A stretch of DNA of 64,000 nucleotides from Nitrosomonas sp. (GCA_019745325.1 JAIETK010000005.1:62001-126000), one strand, 5' to 3'; counted from the first letter of the stretch, positions 29,491 to 37,131 are shown. Notes: generated from the letters alone by a model not told the origin. Program-made: numbers and translations.

Positions 29491-29576
29491 GAATTCTCCT
29501 CGGATATGGGCGGAAACCGGTATTGCCGGGGTATTTTCCTGTGCCGATATTCTACTGCCAACCTGGCTTCAAACCG

Positions 29577-29594
29577 CTGTGATTTTTATCACAG
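29577..29594. promoter_or_regulatory. Candidate Crp/Fnr-family site
   Basis: CTGTGAT-TTTT-ATCACAG is a perfect palindrome that contains TGTGA-N6-TCACA, the core recognised by Crp-type regulators. It lies 87 bp upstream of the minus-strand lipoprotein start and about 250 bp before the ATP-grasp gene. No terminator T-tract adjoins it. The rest of the 29491-29847 spacer shows no gene. Confidence 0.5.
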
Positions 29595-29847
29595 TCCGGA
29601 ATCAATTGCGGTAAGAGCAGCACGCTGTCCGCAGACTTCGAGCGGCGGAAGTTCGATAACGAAATGATCCCAACCGATCAAGCTATTAGCTTGTCTTTGT
29701 AAACCATTCCACGTGGCCATCGTTATTAGGCAACCTTTTACCCGATTCCAAGAAATGTATGACTGTACGAGCTTCAATTGACCGGACGCAAAGTAAGCGC
29801 ATCACTTCTAAAAACATCACGTTGATGGATGCTGCGGCAGTTTGACT

Positions 29848-30933
29848 ATGAATAAACTCAATATCGCTTATACCTGCAATGTCAGAAAGCCGGACATGGA
29901 AGATCCGCGGTATGGTGAATTTGAAAGCCCGTCAACCATCGCTGCGATTACCGCAGCATTGGAACGAGCCGGTGCCGAAGTCGAGCTGATCGATGTCGGG
30001 CCGGATATTTATCATCAGCTGGAGAAAAGGAAAGATACGATCGATCTGGTGTTCAACAACACCGAAGGATTGGACGAACAGGAATTGCGCGAGGCCATCG
30101 TGCCGTTCTTTTGCGAACATTTGCATATTCCGTATTCCGGCAGCAGCCCGAAAACCTTCATCAATAAGATGGATAAAGCAACCGCGAAGCGGATTGTCGC
30201 ATATGACGGTGTGCCCACTGCGAAATTCCAGTTGATGACGCCCGGCGACCGGTTGCGGAACTTATCGTTTCCGCTAATGGTGAAACCCTACAGTGAAGGC
30301 ACCAGTATCGGAATCAGTCAGAACAGTAAAGTCCATAGCGTCGCGGAGCTCAACGATGCGGTGGCTGATATCTACCGGCAATTCAATCAACCGGCCTTAG
30401 TCGAGGAGTTTCTGCCGGGACTTGAATATACCATCGGCATCATTGGAAATAATGTGTTGCCGATCCTGGAATTCGATTTTGCAAAAATCCCCGGACAACC
30501 TCAGGTTCGGGATCCCTACGTTAAAAGCATTGAAAATCCTTATGTCACCATGCTGGACTGGGGGGACAAGACCATCCATTTTGCAAAACTTGCCATTGCG
30601 GCGCATGAATCGCTGGAAGTGCGTGATTATAACCGCATGGATTTCCGCGAACGCGATGGCCGGTTGTATTTTCTCGAAGCCAATGTCATTCCCGGCTTGC
30701 ATCCTACCGAAGCGGATTTAACCAATATGTGCCGTCATGCCGGTATTCCGCACAACGACATGATCGCCTTGATTGTCGATGCCGCGATTCAACGGCTCAA
30801 AAAACGCTACCCCGGCCGGTTCGATGGAAAAATTGCTGTTTTGGAAGAATTGTCAGCCGCTGCTTTTGCAAAAGCTGCAAAAAAGGGTGTGATTACACAC
30901 CAGGATTGTGTTTATAACTTACTTGGAAATTAA
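29848..30933 (+). CDS. ATP-grasp ligase of the D-Ala-D-Ala ligase family
   Basis: 361 residues from ATG 29848 (a TTG six bases earlier is possible; no good ribosome site for either). ATP-grasp features: 'YSGSSPKTFINKMDKATAKR', the phosphate/adenine-binding 'PLMVKPYSEGTSIGISQ', 'PALVEEFLPGLEYTIGI', and the metal-binding 'YNRMDFRERDGRLYFLEANVIPGLHP'. It would join a carboxylate to an amine at ATP cost. The first ~100 residues are typical of Ddl-like proteins of unknown substrate, and the ~30 C-terminal residues are an extra Ala/Lys-rich tail. Its stop overlaps the acetyltransferase start (TAATG), so the two are translationally coupled. Confidence 0.85.
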   Translation: MNKLNIAYTCNVRKPDMEDPRYGEFESPSTIAAITAALERAGAEVELIDVGPDIYHQLEKRKDTIDLVFNNTEGLDEQELREAIVPFFCEHLHIPYSGSSPKTFINKMDKATAKRIVAYDGVPTAKFQLMTPGDRLRNLSFPLMVKPYSEGTSIGISQNSKVHSVAELNDAVADIYRQFNQPALVEEFLPGLEYTIGIIGNNVLPILEFDFAKIPGQPQVRDPYVKSIENPYVTMLDWGDKTIHFAKLAIAAHESLEVRDYNRMDFRERDGRLYFLEANVIPGLHPTEADLTNMCRHAGIPHNDMIALIVDAAIQRLKKRYPGRFDGKIAVLEELSAAAFAKAAKKGVITHQDCVYNLLGN

Positions 30934-31397
30934 TGAGTCGATATAGAAATATGATTACTGCGATTACTAAAGACATGTGTCCGGCGCTTGAAAAAATTGC
31001 CATGCAGGATATTGGCGCAATGTATCAACCGGATATCCGGGAAGAGCTGGATGGTATCGGAAACGGTAAATATTTTGGTTTTTGCGCGATAGAAAATGAC
31101 GAGCCGGTCGGTTATGTGATTGCCAAAAGGACAGTCAATACGTATCAGCTGGTGGTAATCGCGATCGACAAAAATCATCGCAACAAAGGCTACGGCACAC
31201 TGCTGGTGGAGGCGATTTTCACTGAAATTCAGAAGCAAGGCGGCAGGATATTAAACGTGATTACCGATGCCGATGCCAACGACAGCTTGCGCTTTTATCT
31301 TAAAAACGGTTTTGTTCTGACCGGCATCGTGCAAGACGAATTTATCTCCGGCGTGGCGCAGGCGCACTTGACCAAACGAATGGGATTTAATCCCTAA
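30933..31397 (+). CDS. GNAT-family N-acetyltransferase
   Basis: 154 residues. Typical GNAT: central beta strands with 'YQLVVIAIDKNHRNKGYGTLLVEAI', where RNKGYG is the acetyl-CoA pyrophosphate-binding R/Q-x-x-G-x-G/A motif, and 'LRFYLKNGFVLTGIVQDEFI' at the end. Substrate unknown. Overlaps the ATP-grasp gene by one base and precedes the DapF-like gene by ~60 bp, suggesting one pathway. Confidence 0.88.
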   Translation: MSRYRNMITAITKDMCPALEKIAMQDIGAMYQPDIREELDGIGNGKYFGFCAIENDEPVGYVIAKRTVNTYQLVVIAIDKNHRNKGYGTLLVEAIFTEIQKQGGRILNVITDADANDSLRFYLKNGFVLTGIVQDEFISGVAQAHLTKRMGFNP

Positions 31398-31455
31398 CCC
31401 AATACTTTATGACCCGTATGTTTTCAACTTCCGATACAAACTTGAGGATACCAAT

Positions 31456-32292
31456 ATGAGAATCAAAGCGACAAAGATGGATGGATGCGGCAATTCTTTT
31501 TTAGTGATCGATGAAATGCAAACGCCGCTTGAGGGCTTTGATCGTTCTCAGATTTCATCGGCGTTGGCGATGCAGCAGGATACCGATGGTATTCTGTTTG
31601 TCGATCGCGCACAGGGCACGCTGACAATGAAAATTTTTGACCGCGACGGCACTGAAGAAACTATGTGCGGCAATGGCTTACGCTGTGCCACGCGTTATTT
31701 CCGTGACCACTATGTTGCGAACGATGTGTTTACCATCGTTACCGGCGACGGCGCGAAGGAAGTTGTCGTCGAGCAAGAAATGGTGGAAGTGAATCTTGGC
31801 GAAGCACGGGACTTCCGGCAAATCGATCAGAATCTCTTTTATGCCTATACCGGTGTGCCGCATGTCGTTGTGATCGGATCTGAAATTGATCTGGAGCCGG
31901 CAAGGGCATTAGGCAAAGCACTGCGGGAAGATAAGTCATTGTGCGAGTATGTCGGACATCCGGAAGGCGTTAACGTCAATTTTATCTGGCGCACCGATGA
32001 CGGCATTGCCGTGCGTACTTTTGAAGTCGGCGTTGAAGACCTCACCTTGAGTTGCGGCACCGGCAGCGCCGCCAGCGCGTATGTGGCATCCAAAGTTTTC
32101 GGAACGGAACTGCCGCTTCGCACCCACTCGCTGGGCGGCAGCTTGCGTGTCCGGGAAGATAAAGGCGGATTGGCGATTTGCGGACCAACGCGGTATCAAG
32201 GCAAAGTAATTGGTTTTGCCGCAGCAACACACGTGAAACCGGCCATGCCGGTCGATTTCTGGCAGCGCGATTATGCGTGGCAAGGGTTATAA
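31456..32292 (+). CDS. DapF-like amino-acid epimerase with altered substrate pocket
   Basis: 278 residues, same length and fold as diaminopimelate epimerase. Both catalytic cysteines are there: 'MCGNGLRC' and 'LSCGTGSAAS'. However, the N-terminal MHGLGNDF reads 'MDGCGNSF', GNPH reads 'GVPH', and the usual E-R-G before the second Cys is 'FEVGVEDL', so the Arg that contacts substrate in DapF is lost. Cofactor-independent racemisation chemistry should work, but diaminopimelate is doubtful as the substrate. Context (ligase, acetyltransferase) suggests it epimerises a different amino acid. A housekeeping dapF would be expected elsewhere. Confidence 0.85.
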   Translation: MRIKATKMDGCGNSFLVIDEMQTPLEGFDRSQISSALAMQQDTDGILFVDRAQGTLTMKIFDRDGTEETMCGNGLRCATRYFRDHYVANDVFTIVTGDGAKEVVVEQEMVEVNLGEARDFRQIDQNLFYAYTGVPHVVVIGSEIDLEPARALGKALREDKSLCEYVGHPEGVNVNFIWRTDDGIAVRTFEVGVEDLTLSCGTGSAASAYVASKVFGTELPLRTHSLGGSLRVREDKGGLAICGPTRYQGKVIGFAAATHVKPAMPVDFWQRDYAWQGL

Positions 32293-32360
32293 TCATCGCT
32301 TGCATGGACGCGGCAAGCATTGGGATGGCTGCGTGCTGATTGTTGTTTGATAGGATTATT

Positions 32361-32639
32361 ATGGATTTTGAGTTCTCATGGGTAACCTTCTTTTTAATCA
32401 TGATCGCGATGGCGCTCGCCGATGTGTGCTGGACGCTTTACTTCATTGACGTGGAGGAACGAAGAGCGCATGCGGCGGCTTTCTGGTCGGCGATGATTAT
32501 TCTGGTGACCGCTTTTACCGTCACCAATTATGTCGAGAACAAAATCTACATCGCCGCTGCTTTCCTCGGCGCTTATGCCGGTACCTACGTCACGATTACC
32601 TGGAAAAAGAAAGTCGAAAGCCGGGAAAAATCCGGGTAA
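32361..32639 (+). CDS. Small membrane protein, unknown function
   Basis: 92 residues from ATG 32361, chosen because AGGA lies five bases upstream; a TTG at 32340 would add seven residues. Three hydrophobic segments: 'WVTFFLIMIAMALADV', 'AAAFWSAMIILVTAFTVTNYV' (within about 36-58) and 'IYIAAAFLGAYAGTYVTI', with an acidic/basic loop 'DVEERRAHA' between the first two and a Lys-rich tail inside. Size and layout resemble small exporters or membrane anchors, but no family is recognised. Between the DapF-like gene and the ketosynthase on the same strand. Confidence 0.7.
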   Translation: MDFEFSWVTFFLIMIAMALADVCWTLYFIDVEERRAHAAAFWSAMIILVTAFTVTNYVENKIYIAAAFLGAYAGTYVTITWKKKVESREKSG

Positions 32640-32852
32640 CGGGGTGTAAGTCCGGCGGTATCGCGGCAAGCGGTGCGGTAATCATCTTCCACGGCATATA
32701 ATGACCTGATCCGCCAGTCTTTCACAATCATCCGGGCATCCGGCGCCCGGCCGCTGGTTTGACAGCCTTTCAGGCTTTCAGTATATTCCGAACAACAGTA
32801 TCATTACTTGTTTTCAAAAGTTCCTGCCTTAATGTTTTCTGTTTGATCTCGT

Positions 32853-34070
32853 ATGCATATCGTTGTAACTGGAATGGGGATTGTGTCACCGATCGGTACC
32901 GGTGTTGAACGATTCTGGAAAAATGCAGTGGACGGTGTCAACGGCATTGCCAGCATTCAAAGTTTCGACGCCGCCAAGCAGCGTTCCCGGATTGCCGGTG
33001 AAATCAGCGATTTCGATCCCGCAACGTTCTTAACCGCCAAGCAAATCGAACAAACCGACCGCTTTACGCAACTGGCGTTGCATGCCGCCAATCAGGCCAT
33101 GACCGATGCCGGCAGCCTCGAAGGCTATGAACCGCGGCGTCTGGCCGTATGCCTGGGTTCCGGCATGGGCGGTTTTTCCACCTTTGAATACTCCGCCGCG
33201 CGCAAGCTGCAAAGCAAGTCGATTCCACCATTTTCCGTGCCGCGGATCATGACCAATTCCGCCGGTGCCTGGATCGCCACGGAATACGGTCTGAAAGGGG
33301 TGAATCTAACCTGCAGCACCGCTTGTTCGTCCGGCGCGAACGCCATCGGCATGGCGCTCGATCTGCTGCGCAGCGGCAAGGCCGATGCAGTCGTAACCGG
33401 CGGTGCGGAAGCGTGCGTGTTGCCGCTGACGATGTCGGGCTTTGAAGCGCTATTTGCATTATCCACCGGTTTCAATGCCGATCCGGCGCATGCCTCAAGG
33501 CCGTTCGCCAAAGGCCGCGACGGCTTCGTCATGGGAGAGGGCGCGGGCATATTGATTCTGGAACGGGAAGAAGCCGCCCGGCAACGCGGCGCGAAAATCT
33601 ATGCGGAATTGGCGGGTTACGGCTGCGCTTGCGATGCGACGCATATCGTCGCGCCGGACATGGACGGGCAAGTCGCTGCAATGCAAGCCGCGCTCGACGA
33701 TGCCGGATTGACTTCGGACAAGGTCGATTACATCAACGCCCACGCCACCTCGACACCGATCGGCGATGTCATCGAAACCAAAGCGATCAAGCGATTATTC
33801 GGTGAGCGCGCGCCGGAAATCCCGATCAGCGCCACCAAGTCGATGATCGGCCACAGCATCGGCGCTTCCGCCGCAATCGGCAGCATCGCCGCGATCATGA
33901 CCTTGCAAACCGGCGCCATCCATCCAACCATCAACCTGCTGGAAGCCGACCCGGAGTGCGACCTCGACTATACGCCCAACACTGCCGCGCAAAAAAACGT
34001 GCGAACTGCGCTGTGCAACGCATTCGGCTTCGGCGGCAACAACGCCAGCCTCGTTTATACAACCCGTTAA
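32853..34070 (+). CDS. Beta-ketoacyl-ACP synthase II (FabF/NodE type)
   Basis: 405 residues. Condenses acyl groups with malonyl-ACP. The thiolase-fold triad is complete: Cys158 in 'TCSTACSSGANAIG', one His in 'INAHATSTPIGD' and one in 'SMIGHSIGASAAIG'. It ends 21 bp before an acyl carrier protein gene, with no other fatty-acid genes nearby. This is the arrangement of specialised KS/ACP pairs such as NodE/NodF rather than the housekeeping fabD-fabG-acpP-fabF cluster. GC content is clearly higher than in the 0-28 kb genes. A ~210-bp gap separates it from the gene before. Confidence 0.92.
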   Translation: MHIVVTGMGIVSPIGTGVERFWKNAVDGVNGIASIQSFDAAKQRSRIAGEISDFDPATFLTAKQIEQTDRFTQLALHAANQAMTDAGSLEGYEPRRLAVCLGSGMGGFSTFEYSAARKLQSKSIPPFSVPRIMTNSAGAWIATEYGLKGVNLTCSTACSSGANAIGMALDLLRSGKADAVVTGGAEACVLPLTMSGFEALFALSTGFNADPAHASRPFAKGRDGFVMGEGAGILILEREEAARQRGAKIYAELAGYGCACDATHIVAPDMDGQVAAMQAALDDAGLTSDKVDYINAHATSTPIGDVIETKAIKRLFGERAPEIPISATKSMIGHSIGASAAIGSIAAIMTLQTGAIHPTINLLEADPECDLDYTPNTAAQKNVRTALCNAFGFGGNNASLVYTTR

Positions 34071-34091
34071 ATTCACCATAGGTGCCAAGAC

Positions 34092-34346
34092 ATGGATACA
34101 GCAGAACTCGAAGCAAAAGTGATCGAATTCATCGCGTCGAAAGTTGACAACGCCGACGCTTCCACCATCACCATCGCATCCAAATTCGACGAACTCGGAC
34201 TCGACTCGATGGACACCATCCAATTGTTGTTCGATGCCGAGGACACCTTCGGCGTCACCTTCGACGGCGAAGAAGTCAAAACTTTGCGCAGCGTGGGGGA
34301 CATCATTACTTATATTAATGAGCATCCACCGGAGGGGAAGGCTTAA
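34092..34346 (+). CDS. Acyl carrier protein
   Basis: 84 residues, acidic, four-helix ACP. Ser39 in 'DELGLDSMDTIQLLF' is the 4'-phosphopantetheine site. Compared with housekeeping AcpP the motif has Met-Asp-Thr after DS instead of Leu-Asp-Thr/Val, and the N-terminus is longer. Paired with the upstream ketosynthase, probably dedicated to one acyl product. Confidence 0.93.
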   Translation: MDTAELEAKVIEFIASKVDNADASTITIASKFDELGLDSMDTIQLLFDAEDTFGVTFDGEEVKTLRSVGDIITYINEHPPEGKA

Positions 34347-34384
34347 AGTCAGGGAGTCGCGTGTAATTCCGGGTTAACGCAGAG

Positions 34385-34618
34385 TTAAAGTTGATCCAGC
34401 GATTTTTGCGCTTCCAAAGCGGTTAGCGCAACCGGTAAGCGCGCCAGAAAAGCCTGAATTTCCTTTTCCCCATCGCATCCAGGTGCTGCTTATTGTGGAA
34501 GAAGATAAATCGTTTTATCCAAGCAATATAGGATTGCTCGGTAGCTATAATGCTTTAACCTGAGTTTATCCCGTACCTGATCCAGAAGCCGGGGTTTGTT
34601 TTCTGTGCGGTTATTCAT
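34385..34618 (-). pseudogene. Decayed N-terminal fragment of an integron integrase (intI)
   Basis: Three consecutive segments in shifting frames read 'MNNRTENKPRLLDQVRDKLR' plus 'LKHYSYR', then 'QSYIAWIKRFIFFHNKQHL', then 'EKEIQAFLARLPVALTALEA', ending at a stop at 34385-34387. Together they match the first ~75 residues of IntI-type tyrosine recombinases (RLLDQVRE.IR.KHYS.RTEQAYV.WI.RFI.FHGKRHP..MGE.EV.AFL). Two compensating frameshifts and loss of the rest make it inactive. The gene points away from the plus-strand cassette, the normal integron layout. Confidence 0.8.
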
Positions 34619-34762
34619 TCAATTTGTGGATCTAAATAAGTTTGGTATGATGACGGCTAAATCAGTCAATTAGCTTAAAACATAAGGGGATACCACGAAC
34701 AATAATGTATTAGTTCTCATTTGTGACGTAATAGTTTGCGTCATTTCGGACGTCTAATTGTA

Positions 34763-34769
34763 GTTAGGC
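34763..34769 (+). other. Integron core site GTTAGGC at the cassette left boundary
   Basis: GTTAGGC fits the GTTRRRY core of attI/attC sites and lies 145 bp from the intI start, where attI is expected. Its TTAGGC would be the first six bases of the integrated cassette. It is the exact complement of the R'' box (GCCTAAC) at the cassette's far end. Confidence 0.7.
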
Positions 34770-34785
34770 ATCCTCGAAATCGCGC

Positions 34786-35901
34786 ATGGCAGGATCACAA
34801 AAACTTGGCCGCAACGACCTGTGCTGGTGCAAGTCAGGCCGGAAGTACAAGCACTGCCACTACGGTCGCGAGCAGCAAGAAGCGCTTCCAATATCCGCAC
34901 TACTCAGCGTCAGCCGACAACAGTTCCAAAAAAAGGAGTGCTTGCATCCTCAAGCAGCGAAAGGCCTGTGTAACGGCATCATCGACGCGCATACAGTGCA
35001 ACGCGCCCGGACACTCCAGAATCTCTTAGATAGCGACAACCATGTCCTGACCTTTTATCCCGCTGAGAGAGACTCGGAGGAACTACTTAAGGTGCAGCGA
35101 AGAGGCTGGCGCAAAGCGTCAACATTCACGGGATTCTGTGGAATTCACGACTCGCAGACGTTTGCTCCATTGGAGAACGAGGCATTTCAGTTTTCAGCAG
35201 AATCCGCCTTCCTTCTAAGCTACCGGGCACTCTGTCACGAGTTATATCAAAAGCACGGCGCCGCTCGCTCGCTTAGGCAACTTGCCCCACTACTTGATCG
35301 AGGCCTACCGTCGGCCGACCAGCGCGAGATTCAACGGTGCAATGGACTCCAGATTGCCGGAAACCGGAAGGCTATTGACGAACTCTCACAGCAAAAGAGG
35401 CTGGCTGATGAAGCGCTCCTTGCGCGCTCATACACAGACTGGCGATTCGTTTGCCTGGAGTTTGAAGGCCCACTCTCCCTCGCCACATGCGGAGCACCAA
35501 CACCAACCATCGATCTCGATGGAAATCAACATCAGGTTCTGCATGACCCCAAAGATCCGCTCCAGCACCTGTATCTTTCAATAGTCTCTTGCCCAATCGG
35601 CGTTGCAGTGGTCTTCGGTTGGAGAAAGTCGCTTGCGGCACCAGAAAAGATGGTTGAGTCGCTTCTGAGACTGCCTAGGAATCTTCTCGCCACCTACATA
35701 GTTCAGTACGTCTTCGCCCATCTCGAGAACACTTGCTTCTCTCAGACTTGGTGGAACGCTCTGAACTTCGAGAGTCAACGTCATATACGACTGCTCGCAG
35801 GCATCGGCAATCCTTACTACCAAGAAACCTTGCCTACTTACAGAATGGAAAGTCTCGTCGACTGGAAGCTTTATGCAGTGCATCAGCACGGGGATGCCTA
35901 A
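34786..35901 (+). CDS. SEC-C motif protein carried on an integron cassette
   Basis: 371 residues. An N-terminal SEC-C zinc motif (C-x-C-x8-C-H in 'LGRNDLCWCKSGRKYKHCHY') is followed by a second Cys/His cluster, 'KKECLHPQAAKGLCNGIIDA' then HTV, which resembles HNH-like or zinc-ribbon sites seen in SEC-C proteins of unknown function. The remainder is a mixed alpha/beta region without a recognised family. The start codon is 17 bp after the GTTAGGC core, and the stop codon is embedded in the attC R'' box, the tight fit typical of gene cassettes. Base composition and codon use differ from neighbours. A defence or phage-related role is possible but unproven. Confidence 0.8.
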   Translation: MAGSQKLGRNDLCWCKSGRKYKHCHYGREQQEALPISALLSVSRQQFQKKECLHPQAAKGLCNGIIDAHTVQRARTLQNLLDSDNHVLTFYPAERDSEELLKVQRRGWRKASTFTGFCGIHDSQTFAPLENEAFQFSAESAFLLSYRALCHELYQKHGAARSLRQLAPLLDRGLPSADQREIQRCNGLQIAGNRKAIDELSQQKRLADEALLARSYTDWRFVCLEFEGPLSLATCGAPTPTIDLDGNQHQVLHDPKDPLQHLYLSIVSCPIGVAVVFGWRKSLAAPEKMVESLLRLPRNLLATYIVQYVFAHLENTCFSQTWWNALNFESQRHIRLLAGIGNPYYQETLPTYRMESLVDWKLYAVHQHGDA

Positions 35902-35964
35902 CCCTTCCATCGAGAGGACCAGTCCCGACAAGCCGAGCCTGGCCTCTCATGTCAAACGTTAAGT
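35896..35964 (+). other. attC recombination site of the SEC-C cassette
   Basis: R'' GCCTAAC (35896-35902) and R' GTTAAGT (35958-35964, fits GTTRRRY) bound a foldable interior: GAGAGG-A-CCAG (35912-35922) pairs exactly with CTGG-CCTCTC (35939-35948), leaving one extrahelical A, as in true attC hairpins. R'' complements the cassette's own left core (GTTAGGC) perfectly, as required for a circular cassette of about 1195 bp (34764-35958). Confidence 0.82.
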
Positions 35965-35987
35965 TTAAATACAGTAGAGTCAAGTCA

Positions 35988-36383
35988 ATGCGCCATCCTA
36001 GAACATTCCAGGTTAATGAGGCTTGGATCGTATCCAAGCTAAACGGGGTTCCGGTTACCACCGAAGAGGACGGCGACTTTAACGTCGTTGCGCTCATGGA
36101 CGCGGCGAGTTGCTTTATTCTGGGTACTGAATTTGTGCCCGCCGTTTCCGCCGGATTATCGGAAATGGAAGCCAAGCGATTGCTAAACAGCGGTAAAGCG
36201 CGCAAACAACAGCTACCCAAAACGCTCTACGTCCCAGAAAATCTGATTGCCGATGTTTTGTGCACCGAGGCGGAACGAAACGGTATTGCTGTCATTCGTG
36301 TTCCCGAGGAGCAGCTTTTGGTTTTCATCGATGAAGTCCGTGAGGGATTCAAAGCGCATATCGGTGGAAATGGTCTTCAGTGA
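35988..36383 (+). CDS. Unknown 131-aa protein after the attC site
   Basis: 131 residues from ATG 35988, 23 bp after the attC R' box. Soluble, no signal. Visible segments: 'RTFQVNEAWIVSKLNGVPV', an acidic turn 'TTEEDGDFNVVALMDAASC', a helix 'SEMEAKRLLNSGKARKQQL' and 'IAVIRVPEEQLLVFIDEVRE'. I do not recognise the family. It sits where a second cassette would be, but no R'' box (ACTTAAC expected) or attC fold follows its stop, so either its attC is lost or it is resident DNA. Confidence 0.6.
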   Translation: MRHPRTFQVNEAWIVSKLNGVPVTTEEDGDFNVVALMDAASCFILGTEFVPAVSAGLSEMEAKRLLNSGKARKQQLPKTLYVPENLIADVLCTEAERNGIAVIRVPEEQLLVFIDEVREGFKAHIGGNGLQ

Positions 36384-36487
36384 GTCCGCGCAGGCCGAAG
36401 CTGAGAGTGCTCCGTCAGAATGGCACGCTTCATCCCGTCTGCCGGATTAATCAGTAATTCCTGCGAATGTAAACCTGATCCGCCCGG

Positions 36488-36868
36488 TTAACGGATACAA
36501 CGCACCGCAACCGGTAAGTTCAACGTGGTCCAGATTTGATCGGCAGTCAGTACGATTGCATCCATCTGGATGCCTGTACTCAGGCAAGCGCGGTCTCCCA
36601 GTGACAAACCGGTTGAGCGGGTTTGTTGCCAGAGTTGCGCGGAAATTTCTGCTTCCTCTGCGCCGAACGGCACAATGCGCAACCCCAGTGCTTCCAGATT
36701 TCCGCGCATGCCATTGACATCGACAGCCGCCGCGATAGATTTTTGCATCACTTCCGACCAATTGACGCCGGAAATGACGGCTTCCGGCAGTGTTGCCTCA
36801 ACCTGATCGCAACCGGGTTCACTCTGCAGAAAAGCCAGCAAGGCGGAGGCATCCAGAACGGATGTCAT
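36488..36868 (-). CDS. vapC: PIN-domain toxin VapC
   Basis: 126 residues, PIN-domain RNase toxin. Acidic active-site residues fit: Asp6 in 'SVLDASALLAF', Glu39 in 'GVNWSEVMQKS', Asp92 in 'GLSLGDRACLSTG', and Asp110 near 'VLTADQIW'. It overlaps the upstream antitoxin gene by 4 bp (36865-36868), as usual for vapBC. Confidence 0.9.
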   Translation of the reverse strand: MTSVLDASALLAFLQSEPGCDQVEATLPEAVISGVNWSEVMQKSIAAAVDVNGMRGNLEALGLRIVPFGAEEAEISAQLWQQTRSTGLSLGDRACLSTGIQMDAIVLTADQIWTTLNLPVAVRCIR

Positions 36869-37131
36869 TCACCGGCTTCCCGTTTCGCTTCTTCCCGCCT
36901 TTCAGTGATGAGTTCCTCGGCCAGACTGGTGGTTGACGGTAAATGCGCAAAGCGATTCTTGAGTCTTTGCTTGACCGTTCCGGCTTTTTCCAGAATCAAA
37001 CGGCCATCTTCCATGCGCGCGATCAAGCTGTCGCCGGATTCAAATCCCAGCGAGCGTCTGAGTTGCGCTGGAATCACCAGCCGCCCTTGAGGATCGAGTT
37101 GTACTTCGGTTTGTATCATTAGCTTTGCCAT
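36865..37131 (-). CDS. vapB: AbrB/MazE-type antitoxin VapB
   Basis: 88 residues. The N-terminal swapped-hairpin AbrB domain ('EVQLDPQGRLVIPAQLRRSL' region, about 8-50) binds DNA, and the charged C-terminal helix ('LAEELITERREEAKREAGE') should wrap around VapC. First gene of the vapBC pair. An inverted repeat overlapping its start codon is a candidate autoregulatory operator. Confidence 0.9.
   Translation of the reverse strand: MAKLMIQTEVQLDPQGRLVIPAQLRRSLGFESGDSLIARMEDGRLILEKAGTVKQRLKNRFAHLPSTTSLAEELITERREEAKREAGE

Noticed and set aside
29589..29777. 62-aa minus-strand frame in the spacer before the ATP-grasp gene
   Set aside because: It ends in the Crp-like palindrome and has no family match or ribosome site.
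29848..32292. D-cycloserine biosynthesis cluster
   Set aside because: DapF-like and ATP-grasp genes fit in part, but the ureidoserine-forming and arginase-like enzymes are absent, so the assignment is not supported.
34763..34769. Core site as proof of an active integron
   Set aside because: The integrase is truncated and frameshifted; a working integrase would have to act from elsewhere.
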